Positions 26,173-36,999 of a stretch of 64,000 nucleotides of DNA are shown here, piece after piece. The stretch covers positions 1 to 64,000 of the forward strand of contig JACQEZ010000014.1 of NCBI GenBank assembly GCA_016200325.1, given 5' to 3'. A program made the translations under genes and the position numbers. The first letter of the stretch is position 1; every line of letters starts with the position of its first letter. Below the pieces are notes generated by a model. The model did not search any database. It was not told the origin of the DNA and saw nothing but the letters and a program-made list of their open reading frames with translations. Origin of the DNA: Candidatus Manganitrophaceae bacterium (lineage in GTDB: Bacteria; Nitrospirota; Nitrospiria; SBBL01; Manganitrophaceae).

Positions 26173-26319
26173 ATGGCGAATCAGGACGCAAGTGGAAGCG
26201 GGACAGGAAAAACGATGGTTCTGTATGTCGTATTTTTGGCCGTGGCTGCAGGTTACTACTTTTTTCTCGACTGGGTTATGATGGGGCCGATGCAGAATCT
26301 CCCGTTCCCATATAAATAA
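26173..26319 (+). CDS. Small membrane protein 2 of the oxidase cluster
   Basis: 48 aa from the ATG at 26173, behind GGAG with an 8-nt spacer. A Gly/Ser-rich start (MANQDASGSGTGK) leads into one helix (VLYVVFLAVAAGYYFFLDW) and a tail ending LPFPYK. It lies between small protein 1 and the CydA-like gene on the same strand, so it is probably another accessory subunit. No family is recognised. Confidence 0.65.
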   Translation: MANQDASGSGTGKTMVLYVVFLAVAAGYYFFLDWVMMGPMQNLPFPYK

Positions 26320-26419
26320 ACTTGTTTGTTTTCCTAATGTAAAAGGGTTTGGGTTCGTCTTCCCTGCCCATTTGTTTTAAGTATTCACATCTTAATCATC
26401 TCTTTAAGGAGGTATTAAA

Positions 26420-28342
26420 ATGCGCAGCTTTAACGATCCTAGAAAGGCAAAGATTGGAGCAGTCGTCCTTCTGGGTGTGATAGGCTTGCTCCTCCTCCTC
26501 CCCTTTATCCCAATGCAAGCTGGAGCCGAAGAAGCAAAGCAGGAAAGCGCTCCGGCGGAAAAAAAGGTTGAGAAGGCAAAGGACGTCTATTATAAGGGGC
26601 CTGGTGAATTTGGAATTGTCTCGGGTCCTCCAGCTCCAAAGCTGAAATATCCCGATGACTATGGAACCTATGGAACTTTCCAGAGCCGTACCATCCTCTG
26701 GGTCGCCAATCAGCAGCATCTCTATTTCGGCAGCTTTGTTCTTGCCGTTCCGATGTTCGTGTTCGTCATGGAGTTAGTCGGAATGCTGCAAAAAGACAAG
26801 TTAATGGCTAAAAAATATGATGATATGGCCCACGAGATGATGAAGATCAGTTTGACCGCTTATTCCATTACAGCGGTTCTCGGAGGGATACTCATCTTCA
26901 CCTTCTTGGCTCTTTACCCGGGGTTCTTTGGGTACCTGTCAAGAATCTTTAAGCCGATCATGCACGTCTATGCTCTTCTCTTTATTCTGGAGAGCGGAAC
27001 CTTATATATCTACTACTATGGCTGGGATGGAATGAATGATGGCGGTTTTCTTAAATGGTGCCATCTGTCAATCGCTTTTCTCCTCAACACGATCGGCATC
27101 ATTCTGATGTTCTTCGCCAATTCATGGATCGGATTCATGATGTCTCCGGCCGGGGTTGATGAGCAGGGCCGCTTCTTAGGTGACATTTGGAAATCGGTTC
27201 ATACAGCCCTTTGGCACCCTCTAAATGTCCATCGAATTCTGGGGAATGCTGCATTTGGAGGGGGAGTCGTTGCCGCTTATGCCTCCTATCGTTTCTTGGC
27301 TGCGAAGACTCCGGAAGAGAAAGCTCATTATGACTGGATGAGCTACGTCGCCATGTTTATGGGAATCCTCAACCTAATTCCGCTCCCATTCGCCGGATAT
27401 TGGCTGATGAGAGAAGTCTATGGCTATCGGCAGCAGATGGGAATTACGTTGATGGGCGGTCTCCTGGCCTGGGTGTTCATCATGCAGGCGATGATGATCG
27501 CAATTCTTTTCGTAACCACCAACTACTATCTCTGGCAGGCGATGGGGAGAATGCCCGGCGCAGAGCGGTATTATCGCCTCTTTAAATATATGCTCCTAGT
27601 ATTGATTGTGGCAACCATCTCCTGGTTGACGCCGCATACCCTGGTGATGACCCCCGCTGAGCTTAAAGCGATGGGAGGGGCGCAGCATCCAATCGTTGGG
27701 AACTACGGCGTGATGTCGGCAAAAAATACCGCCGTCAATATCATGATCACGACGACGGTGTTCTGTTTCTGTATCTATCAGCGGTGCAACAAAGTACCTA
27801 CTGTGAAGTGGGCCGCGGCAGGGAATGCATTCCTTGGTGCGCTCTTTACTGGCGCGGCAGTGAATATTGTCTTTTTGGGAATCTATGGCTACTTCATCCC
27901 GGCCAACGTCCGTATCGGCCTTTCCGTTCCTCAGGTCTGCTCGACGCTGACCACTCTTTTTGTCGGAGTCACGATTAATACGATGATGATGAAGGGGGCA
28001 AGACAGCTTGGAGAGGTCCGATGGGGACAGATGTCGCCAAGAGGTTCCTATGCGCTCTTCTGCTTGGCCGTGTCGTTTACATGGACGATGGCGGTGATGG
28101 GATATCTTCGCTCTTCCGTCCGTCTTCATTGGCATGTGAATGAGATTCTTCGGGACAATTCTCCCTGGGCATTCACCAATCCAGTCGGTTATGCGGGCAA
28201 CATGAACTCAATGAATGTGCTTCTCTTCTGGACGATGCTGCTCTTCGTCTTCTGGCTGGGTGCTCTTTCAGCGAAAAAAGCGCCTGTCAGGGAAGAAGAA
28301 GTGGGCGTCGGAAAAGCGACACTTCCGGCGGGGAGCCATTAA
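26420..28342 (+). CDS. Large cytochrome bd oxidase-like membrane protein (CydA-like)
   Basis: 640 aa, starting after AAGGAGG. A signal-like helix is followed by ~14 membrane segments. CydA landmarks are present in order: H100 in QQHLYFGSF (equivalent to the haem b595 His), E191 in FILESGTLYIYYYGWDG, H271 in NVHRILGNAAFGG (haem b558) and W328-x3-E332 in GYWLMREVYGYRQQ, where normal CydA has GRQPW. The second half (350-640) adds about seven helices not found in CydA, and no cydB follows. Such long bd-like proteins are known in Nitrospira relatives. It probably reduces O2 or moves electrons with the downstream cytochromes c as partners instead of quinol; this is inference. Confidence 0.8.
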   Translation: MRSFNDPRKAKIGAVVLLGVIGLLLLLPFIPMQAGAEEAKQESAPAEKKVEKAKDVYYKGPGEFGIVSGPPAPKLKYPDDYGTYGTFQSRTILWVANQQHLYFGSFVLAVPMFVFVMELVGMLQKDKLMAKKYDDMAHEMMKISLTAYSITAVLGGILIFTFLALYPGFFGYLSRIFKPIMHVYALLFILESGTLYIYYYGWDGMNDGGFLKWCHLSIAFLLNTIGIILMFFANSWIGFMMSPAGVDEQGRFLGDIWKSVHTALWHPLNVHRILGNAAFGGGVVAAYASYRFLAAKTPEEKAHYDWMSYVAMFMGILNLIPLPFAGYWLMREVYGYRQQMGITLMGGLLAWVFIMQAMMIAILFVTTNYYLWQAMGRMPGAERYYRLFKYMLLVLIVATISWLTPHTLVMTPAELKAMGGAQHPIVGNYGVMSAKNTAVNIMITTTVFCFCIYQRCNKVPTVKWAAAGNAFLGALFTGAAVNIVFLGIYGYFIPANVRIGLSVPQVCSTLTTLFVGVTINTMMMKGARQLGEVRWGQMSPRGSYALFCLAVSFTWTMAVMGYLRSSVRLHWHVNEILRDNSPWAFTNPVGYAGNMNSMNVLLFWTMLLFVFWLGALSAKKAPVREEEVGVGKATLPAGSH

Positions 28343-28404
28343 ATTCTCTTAATGGGGAGAGAACCGCAAGGTTCCTCCCCACTATCGGGGGGTAAGAGAA
28401 GAGG

Positions 28405-29634
28405 ATGAATAAGGCAAAAGATAGTGGTGGGACGATCTTTAGAGTAGCACTTTGGTATATCTTCATCTTATCTATTTTTGCGGGAATTTCTGTCTGGTTG
28501 CCCCAGATTCGTGGAGACGCTCCCGAGGCGGCGCAAGCAGTCGACCTCGCCTCCGTCACACCTGAGAAATTGGCGGAAATGGGGAAAATGATTGTGTTCG
28601 GAACGGCGAACCCCAGTTTTGGAGGAGGAGGTGTCCCGATTGGAAAAGGGCAATGTCCTCTCTGTCATATGTTCTTCCAAGAACAGAAGGCGGATCGCTG
28701 CCCGGTTCTGATCGGTGAAGAGGGACGCTCCAACAATCGGGTAAAAGAAGATCGGTACAAAACATTCGCTTCCCGACTTGCGAATGGCGAGCCGAACAGC
28801 GGGGTTAAGCCGCACGCCACGAAAGGCGGCGAGTACCTTGTCGAATCTGAATACTGCCCGAACTGCTACGTGGTGGAAGGCTTTGGTATCAAAGGGACGA
28901 ACGATACAGAGAGCCCGATGCCGATCATCAACAAGCCGCCCATTCAGCTGACCGATACTGAAATTGTCTCCGTGGTGTCATTTCTTCAGACGAAAGACGA
29001 CGGCGATTTCACCAAATGGACTGCAAAGGCCTCTTGGGAGTCTTATTGGGGTAAGCCGTTGAAGGCGGACACAGGTTCCAAAGAGGGAGAAGCCAAAGCA
29101 GCCCCGGCCGGTCCTCCGGTCGCTCTCGACAGTGATACTCCGGAGCAGATTGTCCAGAAGATGACCTGCTTCGCCTGCCATAAGATTCCGGGGATTTCGA
29201 TTGCCAAGACCGGTATGATTGGACCCTTATTGATCGAGAAGACCAATGCTCCCAACCGCATCAAATCGCCCGAATATCAGAAGGCGGTGAAAGAGGGGAA
29301 GGCGCACGCGACAACCCCGAGAGAATATGTGATCGAGTCCATCATGAATCCGGGAGCCTTTATCGTCCCCGGATTTGCGGATGACATGATCAAAGACTTC
29401 TCTCATAAATTTACCGTCGCGGGGCTCGACAAGTTGGTGGATTACCTTCTTCAGCAGGATGCTGCTGAAGCGATTAAGCAAAATCTTGATCGGCTGCCAA
29501 ATGAGAAAGAGGGCCCCTTGAAAAAGGCGGATCTCTCCTCGCCCGAGCAAAAAGCAATCGCTAATGCGACGACACCCAAATCGGATGGGAGGCACGCCTC
29601 CATCTCCGGAGAAAATGCCGGAGGAAAACTTTAA
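28405..29634 (+). CDS. Membrane-anchored di-haem cytochrome c with a degenerate third site
   Basis: 409 aa. One N-terminal helix (12-32) anchors two cytochrome-c domains. Haem motifs are CPLCH (84-88) and CFACH (255-259). A third site, CPNCY (151-155), lacks the axial His, so it is either non-haem or a degenerate attachment site. A Pro/Met segment (PMPIINKPPI) before the C-terminal helix of domain 1 offers Met ligands. The C-terminal 50 residues are charged. It follows the CydA-like gene by 62 bp. It likely hands electrons to or from the oxidase at the outer face of the inner membrane. Confidence 0.82.
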   Translation: MNKAKDSGGTIFRVALWYIFILSIFAGISVWLPQIRGDAPEAAQAVDLASVTPEKLAEMGKMIVFGTANPSFGGGGVPIGKGQCPLCHMFFQEQKADRCPVLIGEEGRSNNRVKEDRYKTFASRLANGEPNSGVKPHATKGGEYLVESEYCPNCYVVEGFGIKGTNDTESPMPIINKPPIQLTDTEIVSVVSFLQTKDDGDFTKWTAKASWESYWGKPLKADTGSKEGEAKAAPAGPPVALDSDTPEQIVQKMTCFACHKIPGISIAKTGMIGPLLIEKTNAPNRIKSPEYQKAVKEGKAHATTPREYVIESIMNPGAFIVPGFADDMIKDFSHKFTVAGLDKLVDYLLQQDAAEAIKQNLDRLPNEKEGPLKKADLSSPEQKAIANATTPKSDGRHASISGENAGGKL

Positions 29635-29667
29635 ATGAAAAGTGTGAGGAAGGGAGGAGCGCATTTT

Positions 29668-30675
29668 ATGTTAAAGCAGAGAGGTACTTCTCTTATTTTG
29701 CAAGTCCTCTTCACCGTCCTGGCCCTGCCGATGCTTGCTTGGGCCAGCGGAGGGGGAGTCGAGTGGATGGATGCGGGGAAGTTCGCGCTCATCATTGAGA
29801 TGGGACTCGGCATTGGGGTTATTTTTCTTGCTTGGCTGATTAAGGACAAGCTCGGGTTTCCATTCCCAAAGTTGCTTCAGGCCCCCTTAATCTGGATAAC
29901 AGCCTTTATTATTTTCCGGGTGATTTTACAGCCGCCGATTCCGTTCTCCTTGCTCGCGATTTATATGACGGTTGTGACAATTGGTGTTCTTCTCTACATT
30001 ACTATCACTCAGCCCAATTGGGAAGAGTTCAGCAAGCCGATTGTATTCATGCTGCAGGAGGATAGCGGAAAGGCAAAAATGTCCCGCTATATTACTTTTG
30101 CGGCCGTTCCGGTGCTATTGGCCTACGGCACTTACAATAAAATGCTCCCAAAGTTTGAGGAGCCTGTCGAGCTGAGAACTGTTCATCCAGCTCCCCCAGC
30201 GAGCATCAACGTTCATGATAAGATTCTCAATCTTCAGACGGCTGAAAACCCATATCGAATTGATGATTCGGGAAAGTATCTGAAGGTCGGCTTGGAAAGC
30301 GCCTATTTTGGAAAAAATCCATGGGCGACTGATGCTCCCAAATATCTTCAGAATGTAAGAGATGGGGGTATCGTCTTCTTTGGTACAGCGGGATGTTTCT
30401 TCTGCCATGGCGACAACCTTGACGGCAAAGGACCTTTCGCGTTCGCCTTCAATCCGATTCCAGCAAATTTCGCCGATCCTGGAACGATTTCGCAGCTTCA
30501 GGAAACGTTCGTATTCTGGCGTGTATCTAAGGGAGGACCTGGGCTATCGAGAGAAGGATTTCCATGGGCATCAGCCATGCCGCCCTGGGAAAAGCATCTG
30601 ACCACAAATGAAATTTGGCGGGTCATTCTCTTTGAGTATTGGCACACTGGTTTCTTCCCGAGAACATGGGATTAA
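29668..30675 (+). CDS. Multi-helix membrane cytochrome c (mono-haem)
   Basis: 335 aa from the ATG at 29668, which follows GGGAGGAG; the ATG at 29635 touching the previous stop codon has no site of its own. A signal or first helix, then four more hydrophobic segments (40-58, 74-90, 95-113, 142-156), and a periplasmic C-terminal domain with CFFCH (243-247), SAMPPWEKHL (likely Met ligand) and a final aromatic segment. It is the third large gene of the cluster and probably an intramembrane docking or electron-entry subunit. I do not know a characterised homologue. Confidence 0.78.
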   Translation: MLKQRGTSLILQVLFTVLALPMLAWASGGGVEWMDAGKFALIIEMGLGIGVIFLAWLIKDKLGFPFPKLLQAPLIWITAFIIFRVILQPPIPFSLLAIYMTVVTIGVLLYITITQPNWEEFSKPIVFMLQEDSGKAKMSRYITFAAVPVLLAYGTYNKMLPKFEEPVELRTVHPAPPASINVHDKILNLQTAENPYRIDDSGKYLKVGLESAYFGKNPWATDAPKYLQNVRDGGIVFFGTAGCFFCHGDNLDGKGPFAFAFNPIPANFADPGTISQLQETFVFWRVSKGGPGLSREGFPWASAMPPWEKHLTTNEIWRVILFEYWHTGFFPRTWD

Positions 30676-30737
30676 GGCTAAATTGAACTGAGAAACGGGT
30701 TATTCCCAATCGTTCTAATTAAGGGGGACTGTGAAAA

Positions 30738-32489
30738 ATGAGGGAACAACTTATTAATGCAGATAAAAGGCAGCTGATGCTTAAAGGGCTCGCTGCTGGC
30801 GCACTCGCGCTATTGCTCTCGTCGGGGGGGATGTTCTGGACCGGCAAGGTATCGGCTGAAGCGTTAGAACCAAAGCCTGGAAAGTATCGACCGACGCCTC
30901 CGAGCAAAGAAGATGTTGAAGCAGGCAAAGCGGTCTATTTTAGAAAGTGTGTTTGGTGTCACGGTCCGGATGGCGCTGGGGATGGACCATCGGCCATCCG
31001 CCTCCATCCGAAACCGCGTAATTTCAACCAAGGGACCTTTAAGATTCGGCACACTGCCAGTGGCGAACTGCCGACCGATGAGGATCTCTTTAATACGGTA
31101 ACACACGGACTCCCTGGGTCCGTGATGCCGCCTTGGGGCGAGATTCTCTCAGACAAGGAGAGAAGGCAAGTCATCTCATTCGTTAAAACTGAGCTTGTGA
31201 AGGACCGGAAGTTTGACGATAAAGATGAAGCTTTAAATGTAATTGATTACGGTAAGCAGATTGCTTCCTCGGAAGATAGTATCAAGAAAGGCCGAGAAAT
31301 TTTTATGACCAAGGCAAAATGTGTGGAATGCCATGGCGTCGAGGGAAGAGGGAATGGAAACTTAACCCAACGCGACGACTGGGGTTTTCCGATCTTTCCG
31401 GCCGACCTTCAGAAACCCTGGAATCTTAGAGGAAATAGAAGAGATCCATATAATCCAAAGAATATCTTCCGTGAGATTTCCACAGGCTTGAATGGAACGC
31501 CGATGCCTTCTTTTGCCGATGAATTGACCCCGGAAGAGCGATGGCATGTGGCTAACTTCGTGATGTCTCTCTCTCAAAAATTTCCGATCGATCCCTCGAC
31601 CAATAAGCCAGCGATTCAGTTCGTCATTAAATCGAAGTTCCTTAAGGAAGGGGAGCTTCCGAGCGATCCAAACGATAAGCGGTGGGAGCCGCTTCCTCCC
31701 CAGATTATCGGGATGGCGAGCCAAATCATCCAGCCGCCTCGGCACTTTTTGAGAACGGTCGATGATCTTCGAGTTAGATCGCTCTTCAATAATAAGGAAG
31801 TTGCGATCCTCGTTGAGTGGGACGATCGGACGGAGAGTCATCGCGATGAGAATAAACAAGCGGTTTATGATATGACGGCGATTTCATCCGCCTCATTCCC
31901 CGCGATTAATACAACGGAATATACCCATGAGAATGATACGGAAGCGGGACCACTAAAGGATGTCAATCCCCCGTCCAAAGGGGTTTATAATGACGGCGTT
32001 GCCATCCAGTTCGCTGAGAAGTGGCAGGAGCTACCCTCTCCTGAGAAGCCTTATTTTATTCATGGTGACGTTAAAAGAGGTGTCGATCTTTGGAAGTGGG
32101 AATCCGACGGTTCCACAAAAGAGTACGAAGGCCATGGAATTGATAGTGTTAAGGTCAAGGAAGGGAATAAGAATGTCCGTGTCGATGGGGCGAAGTGGAA
32201 CAATGGCCGGTGGCAGTTGATCTTGAAGCGGTCTCTCACGACTGCAGACAAGGAACATGATGCCCAGCTTGAGATGGGGAAGAATATTCCGATGGTCTTC
32301 TTTGCCTGGGATGGCGATGCCGGTGAATTCGCTGGTAAGATGGCGCTTTCGACCTATTACTACCTGATGCTGGAACCTCCAGTTCCAGGTAAGGTCTATG
32401 TCATTCCTCCAATCATCGCGGGTATCGTCGTGATCCTTGAAGGATGTGTTTTGTATAGTGCCCGTAAGAGAAAAAGAGAGAACGCCTAA
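30738..32489 (+). CDS. Di-haem cytochrome c fused to an ethylbenzene-dehydrogenase gamma-like (NxrC-like) domain
   Basis: 583 aa, starting after AAGGGGGACTGTGAAAA. The signal is in residues 15-40. Haem motifs are CVWCH (71-75) and CVECH (195-199), each followed by a MPPW or MPSF Met-ligand segment. Residues ~305-550 are the haem-b-binding beta-sandwich domain of the ethylbenzene dehydrogenase/DMSO reductase gamma family (VAILVEWDD, DGVAIQF, NGRWQLILKRSL, VFFAWDGDAGE). One C-terminal helix (553-575) ends in RKRKREN. The related NxrC of Nitrospira carries electrons from nitrite oxidoreductase. No alpha or beta subunit is encoded here, so in this cluster it may link a periplasmic donor to the oxidase. 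Confidence 0.85.
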   Translation: MREQLINADKRQLMLKGLAAGALALLLSSGGMFWTGKVSAEALEPKPGKYRPTPPSKEDVEAGKAVYFRKCVWCHGPDGAGDGPSAIRLHPKPRNFNQGTFKIRHTASGELPTDEDLFNTVTHGLPGSVMPPWGEILSDKERRQVISFVKTELVKDRKFDDKDEALNVIDYGKQIASSEDSIKKGREIFMTKAKCVECHGVEGRGNGNLTQRDDWGFPIFPADLQKPWNLRGNRRDPYNPKNIFREISTGLNGTPMPSFADELTPEERWHVANFVMSLSQKFPIDPSTNKPAIQFVIKSKFLKEGELPSDPNDKRWEPLPPQIIGMASQIIQPPRHFLRTVDDLRVRSLFNNKEVAILVEWDDRTESHRDENKQAVYDMTAISSASFPAINTTEYTHENDTEAGPLKDVNPPSKGVYNDGVAIQFAEKWQELPSPEKPYFIHGDVKRGVDLWKWESDGSTKEYEGHGIDSVKVKEGNKNVRVDGAKWNNGRWQLILKRSLTTADKEHDAQLEMGKNIPMVFFAWDGDAGEFAGKMALSTYYYLMLEPPVPGKVYVIPPIIAGIVVILEGCVLYSARKRKRENA

Positions 32490-32510
32490 AGGGCATTTCC
32501 CGTTGAAATA

Positions 32511-32555
32511 AAAAGGGGTGGATACAGCAATCTGTATCCACCCCTTTTCTTTATT
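32511..32555 (+). terminator. Strong terminator of the respiratory cluster
   Basis: A 17-bp perfect stem (AAAAGGGGTGGATACAG at 32511-32527 with 32532-32548) with a CAAT loop and a T-rich tail, 21 bp after the last stop codon. Confidence 0.93.
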
Positions 32556-32598
32556 AATAGAAAAATGGCTTCTCGGGTCAAAATTAATAAGAAAGCTT

Positions 32599-32628
32599 TT
32601 GATTCCAGAACCGATTCTAAGTTATAAT
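32599..32628 (+). promoter_or_regulatory. Probable promoter of metK
   Basis: TTGATT (32599-32604), 18 bp, TATAAT (32623-32628). The leader to the start codon is about 118 nt. I looked there for SAM or SAH riboswitch cores and found none. Confidence 0.55.
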
Positions 32629-32752
32629 CAACCAATTTTATCCCTCCGCGGTTCGGTCAGTGCGGGAGCAGCTGAACAGGACGGATTTAAGACACATTTA
32701 AATAGAGAGGTTGCAGGCCGACGTAGAGGGCCTCGCATTAAGGAGGAACAGT

Positions 32753-33904
32753 ATGAATCGTTTGAATTTTCTTTTCACGTCCGAGTCGGTGACCGAGGGG
32801 CATCCGGACAAGATTGCAGACCAGATTTCAGATTCCGTTTTAGATGCGATCATCGGACAAGACCCGACCTGCCGGGTTGCTTGTGAAGCGATCGTTACCA
32901 CCGGTTTGGCCTTCGTCGCCGGGGAAATTACCACCTCCTGCTATGTTGAAATTCCCGATATCGTCCGCGAGACGATCAAGCAGGTCGGATATACCCGGGC
33001 AAAGTACGGGTTTGACTACGAGACCTGCGCGGTGATTACCTCGATTCATAACCAGTCCCCCGACATTGCCATGGGGGTCGATACCGGGGGGGCCGGCGAT
33101 CAGGGCTTAATGTTTGGCTACGCGACCAATGAGACACCGGAATTGATGCCGATGCCGATCCTTTTGGCTCATAAGATTACGAAGCGGCTGACAGATATGC
33201 GGAAGGGTGATATTCTCCCCTATCTCCGTCCCGACGGCAAATCTCAGGTCACCGTCGAATACCGAGACGGGAAGCCGGTCCGTGTCTCGACCATTGTTGT
33301 CTCGACCCAGCACAGCCCCGACATTACCCTAAAAGAGCTTCGGGAGGATGTCATTGAGAAGGTGGTCAAGCCGGTGATTCCGCCTGAGCTGCTCGATGAC
33401 GAGAACATCATTTATCATATCAATCCGACCGGCCGTTTTGTCATCGGCGGACCCCAGGGAGATACCGGTCTGACCGGTCGAAAGATCATCGTCGATACCT
33501 ATGGCGGGGTCGGAAGCCATGGTGGAGGCGCTTTCTCCGGAAAAGATCCCTCCAAGGTCGACCGGTCAGCCTCTTATATGGCCCGATATATTGCGAAGAA
33601 CCTCGTCGCCGCCGGAATTGCGGAGCGTTGTGAGGTCCAGCTGGCATACGCAATCGGCGTCGCCGATCCGGTCTCCATTTTGGTCGACACCAAACAGACC
33701 AGCAAAATCTCTCAAGACAAGCTGGTCAAACTGGTCCGCGACCACTTTCCGATGACGCCGCGGGGGATCATTGAACATTTGAAACTCCGTCGGCCCATTT
33801 ATAAGAAGACCGCCGCATATGGTCATTTTGGACGGAACGATCCTGATTTTACCTGGGAGGCGACCGATTTGGCCGCAGCGCTGAAGAAGGCGGCCGGCAT
33901 ATAA
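32753..33904 (+). CDS. metK: S-adenosylmethionine synthetase
   Basis: 383 aa from the ATG at 32753, behind AAGGAGG. It makes SAM from methionine and ATP. Family signatures are [13 protein letters not shown] at the start, [17 protein letters not shown], and [23 protein letters not shown] near residue 250. Full family length. It is followed by ahcY on the same strand after 112 bp, so the two steps of the activated-methyl cycle are adjacent. SAM also serves arsS and the methyltransferases in this window. Confidence 0.95.
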   Translation: MNRLNFLFTSESVTEGHPDKIADQISDSVLDAIIGQDPTCRVACEAIVTTGLAFVAGEITTSCYVEIPDIVRETIKQVGYTRAKYGFDYETCAVITSIHNQSPDIAMGVDTGGAGDQGLMFGYATNETPELMPMPILLAHKITKRLTDMRKGDILPYLRPDGKSQVTVEYRDGKPVRVSTIVVSTQHSPDITLKELREDVIEKVVKPVIPPELLDDENIIYHINPTGRFVIGGPQGDTGLTGRKIIVDTYGGVGSHGGGAFSGKDPSKVDRSASYMARYIAKNLVAAGIAERCEVQLAYAIGVADPVSILVDTKQTSKISQDKLVKLVRDHFPMTPRGIIEHLKLRRPIYKKTAAYGHFGRNDPDFTWEATDLAAALKKAAGI

Positions 33905-33986
33905 GCCGGTTTTGCCCGGGGTTCGCAATCGGTTTTTGAATCTGATCATTTGGCTTCGGTTTTGTCCGGGGCCAGGCACGTTTTAA

Positions 33987-35273
<1,287 letters not shown>

Positions 35274-35296
35274 ATAAATTTCAGACGTTCGGATTT

Positions 35297-35354
35297 AAGG
35301 AGCCAGAATCCAGGATAAAGGTGTTAAACCTTCCGGTTTCTGGCTCCTTTTTTG
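35297..35354 (+). terminator. Terminator after ahcY
   Basis: AAGGAGCCAGAA (35297-35308) pairs with TTCTGGCTCCTT (35338-35349). The intervening 29 nt contain a small AAGGT/ACCTT hairpin. Six T end the element. Confidence 0.85.
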
Positions 35355-35377
35355 AATTCTGTTAGAATAGGGACCCG

Positions 35378-36208
35378 ATGGCCTGGTTTAAAAAAGAGCG
35401 GCAGCCTGGAGAGACCAAAAAGATCAAGATCCCGGAGGGGCTCTGGGTCAAATGCAACAACTGCCGTGAGATTATTTATCGCAAAGAGCTTGAGCGAAAT
35501 GCCAAGGTCTGCCCTAAATGCGATTACCACTTTCCGATCTCCGTTGAGGAGCGGATTGCGATGGTGGCCGACGAGGGGAGCTTCACCGAGTCGGACGCTT
35601 CACTCGCTCCGCTCGATCCGCTCAATTTCAAAGACTCTGCAAAATACAAAGACCGCCTCAAGGCAAATCAAGAAAAGACCGGCCAGCCCGATGCGCTGGT
35701 CATTGGAGAGGCGCAGATCAACCATCGCCCCATTATCCTCGGCGTTTTGAACTTTGGTTTTATGGCGGGGAGCATGGGGTCAGTCGTCGGAGAGAAGTTG
35801 ACGCGCGGCATCGAGCGGGCCAAGGAAAAACATTTTCCGTTGGTCTTCTTCTCCGCCTCCGGCGGTGCCCGGATGCAGGAGGGAATCCTCTCTTTGATGC
35901 AGATGGCGAAGACGAGCGCCGCCATCGCACGCCTTCAGGATGAAAAGGTTCCTTATATTTCCATTCTGACCGACCCGACCTTTGGCGGGGTCACCGCAAG
36001 CTTTGCAATGCTCGGAGATATCATCATCGCCGAGCCAAAATCGCTCATTGGGTTTGCCGGCCCACGGGTCATTGAAAAGACGATCAAACAGCAGCTTCCT
36101 GAAGGATTCCAGCGGGCCGAATTTCTCTTAGAGCATGGAATGATCGACATGATCGTCCCACGGAAAGACCTCCGAGAAACGCTGATCCGCGTCCTCTCTT
36201 TTTTCTAA
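35378..36208 (+). CDS. accD: Acetyl-CoA carboxylase carboxyltransferase subunit beta
   Basis: 276 aa. It forms malonyl-CoA with AccA in fatty-acid synthesis. An N-terminal zinc ribbon (CNNC, then CPKC 17 residues on) is followed by the crotonase-like core: [37 protein letters not shown] and [11 protein letters not shown]. The binding site is weak (TAGGGAC). No accA or folC is adjacent. Confidence 0.94.
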   Translation: MAWFKKERQPGETKKIKIPEGLWVKCNNCREIIYRKELERNAKVCPKCDYHFPISVEERIAMVADEGSFTESDASLAPLDPLNFKDSAKYKDRLKANQEKTGQPDALVIGEAQINHRPIILGVLNFGFMAGSMGSVVGEKLTRGIERAKEKHFPLVFFSASGGARMQEGILSLMQMAKTSAAIARLQDEKVPYISILTDPTFGGVTASFAMLGDIIIAEPKSLIGFAGPRVIEKTIKQQLPEGFQRAEFLLEHGMIDMIVPRKDLRETLIRVLSFF

Positions 36209-36336
36209 ATTCCGATCTGTTCAAAAGCCTTTTTACATTTACGCTTTCTTCCGAAAGAAAAGAAATGTTATTCTAACACTATCGTAGGCCGACCCTTGTT
36301 TGAAGCAATGAAGACGATTGAGATAGGAGCTTTCCG

Positions 36337-36961
36337 ATGAAGAGTGAGAGGATAGAGCGTACCGTCGATCCGCAGATGGAAGTTTACAGTGACATCAAGC
36401 GAGCGGATTACACGAAAGAGGCTGGGGTATATGATCAGAAGCGTTTTTTGCACGAAGCGGGGCGGTTTTATGCTGATTTATCCAACCAGATCATCTTTGA
36501 TTTACTGGATGCCCCGGAAAGCCGAAGAGAAGCAGGTCCGGGGGCTCTGTTTTCATCTGGCCAATGCCCTGCATCTACCGTATAAAGACAACAGCTTTGA
36601 CAAAGTCGTCTCCATCCGCTTCTTCCACATCCTCCCCCATCAGATGCAGCGCGCGATTCTACAGGAAGTACAGCGGATCTTAAAGCCCGGAGGGCGCTTC
36701 ATCGTGGAGTTCAACAGCCCCTTTGCCGGAGTGCTTCTCTGGGCCATTCGACGCGATCATCTAGTGATCTGGCCCAAGCAGGTCAAAGCCTTATTTGAGG
36801 GGATGACAATTGTGAAGAAAGTCGGTATCATGCTGCCGGGGCTCGCGCGTGTGGCCCGAGCCAATAAAAAAATCGGCTATGCGCTGGGCCGCAAACTCGA
36901 TTTCTTCCCCCTCAATCATCTCTGCAATCAAATCCTCATCGTCGCTCAAAAACAAAAATAG
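36337..36961 (+). pseudogene. Class I methyltransferase gene broken by deletion and frameshift
   Basis: The first frame (36337 to about 36520) encodes MKSERIERTVDPQ...AGRFYADLSNQIIFDLLD, the normal start of an UbiE-type methyltransferase. From about 36510 the family continues one frame over: FHLANALHLPYKDNSFDKVVSIRFFHIL, then LKPGGRFIVEFNSP, to a stop at 36961. Between the two parts the stretch that should carry motif I (the SAM-binding VLDxGCGxG) and motif II is missing, about 40-50 codons. The frame shift and the lost motif together make it non-functional. Its start has no strong binding site. Confidence 0.75.
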
Positions 36962-36999
36962 GTTGTCTTCCAAGGCATGCGAGCCGATTCTCCGGGCCG

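Noticed and set aside
32629-32752. SAM or SAH riboswitch before metK
   Set aside because: The leader has some hairpins but none of the conserved cores of the known SAM or SAH classes.
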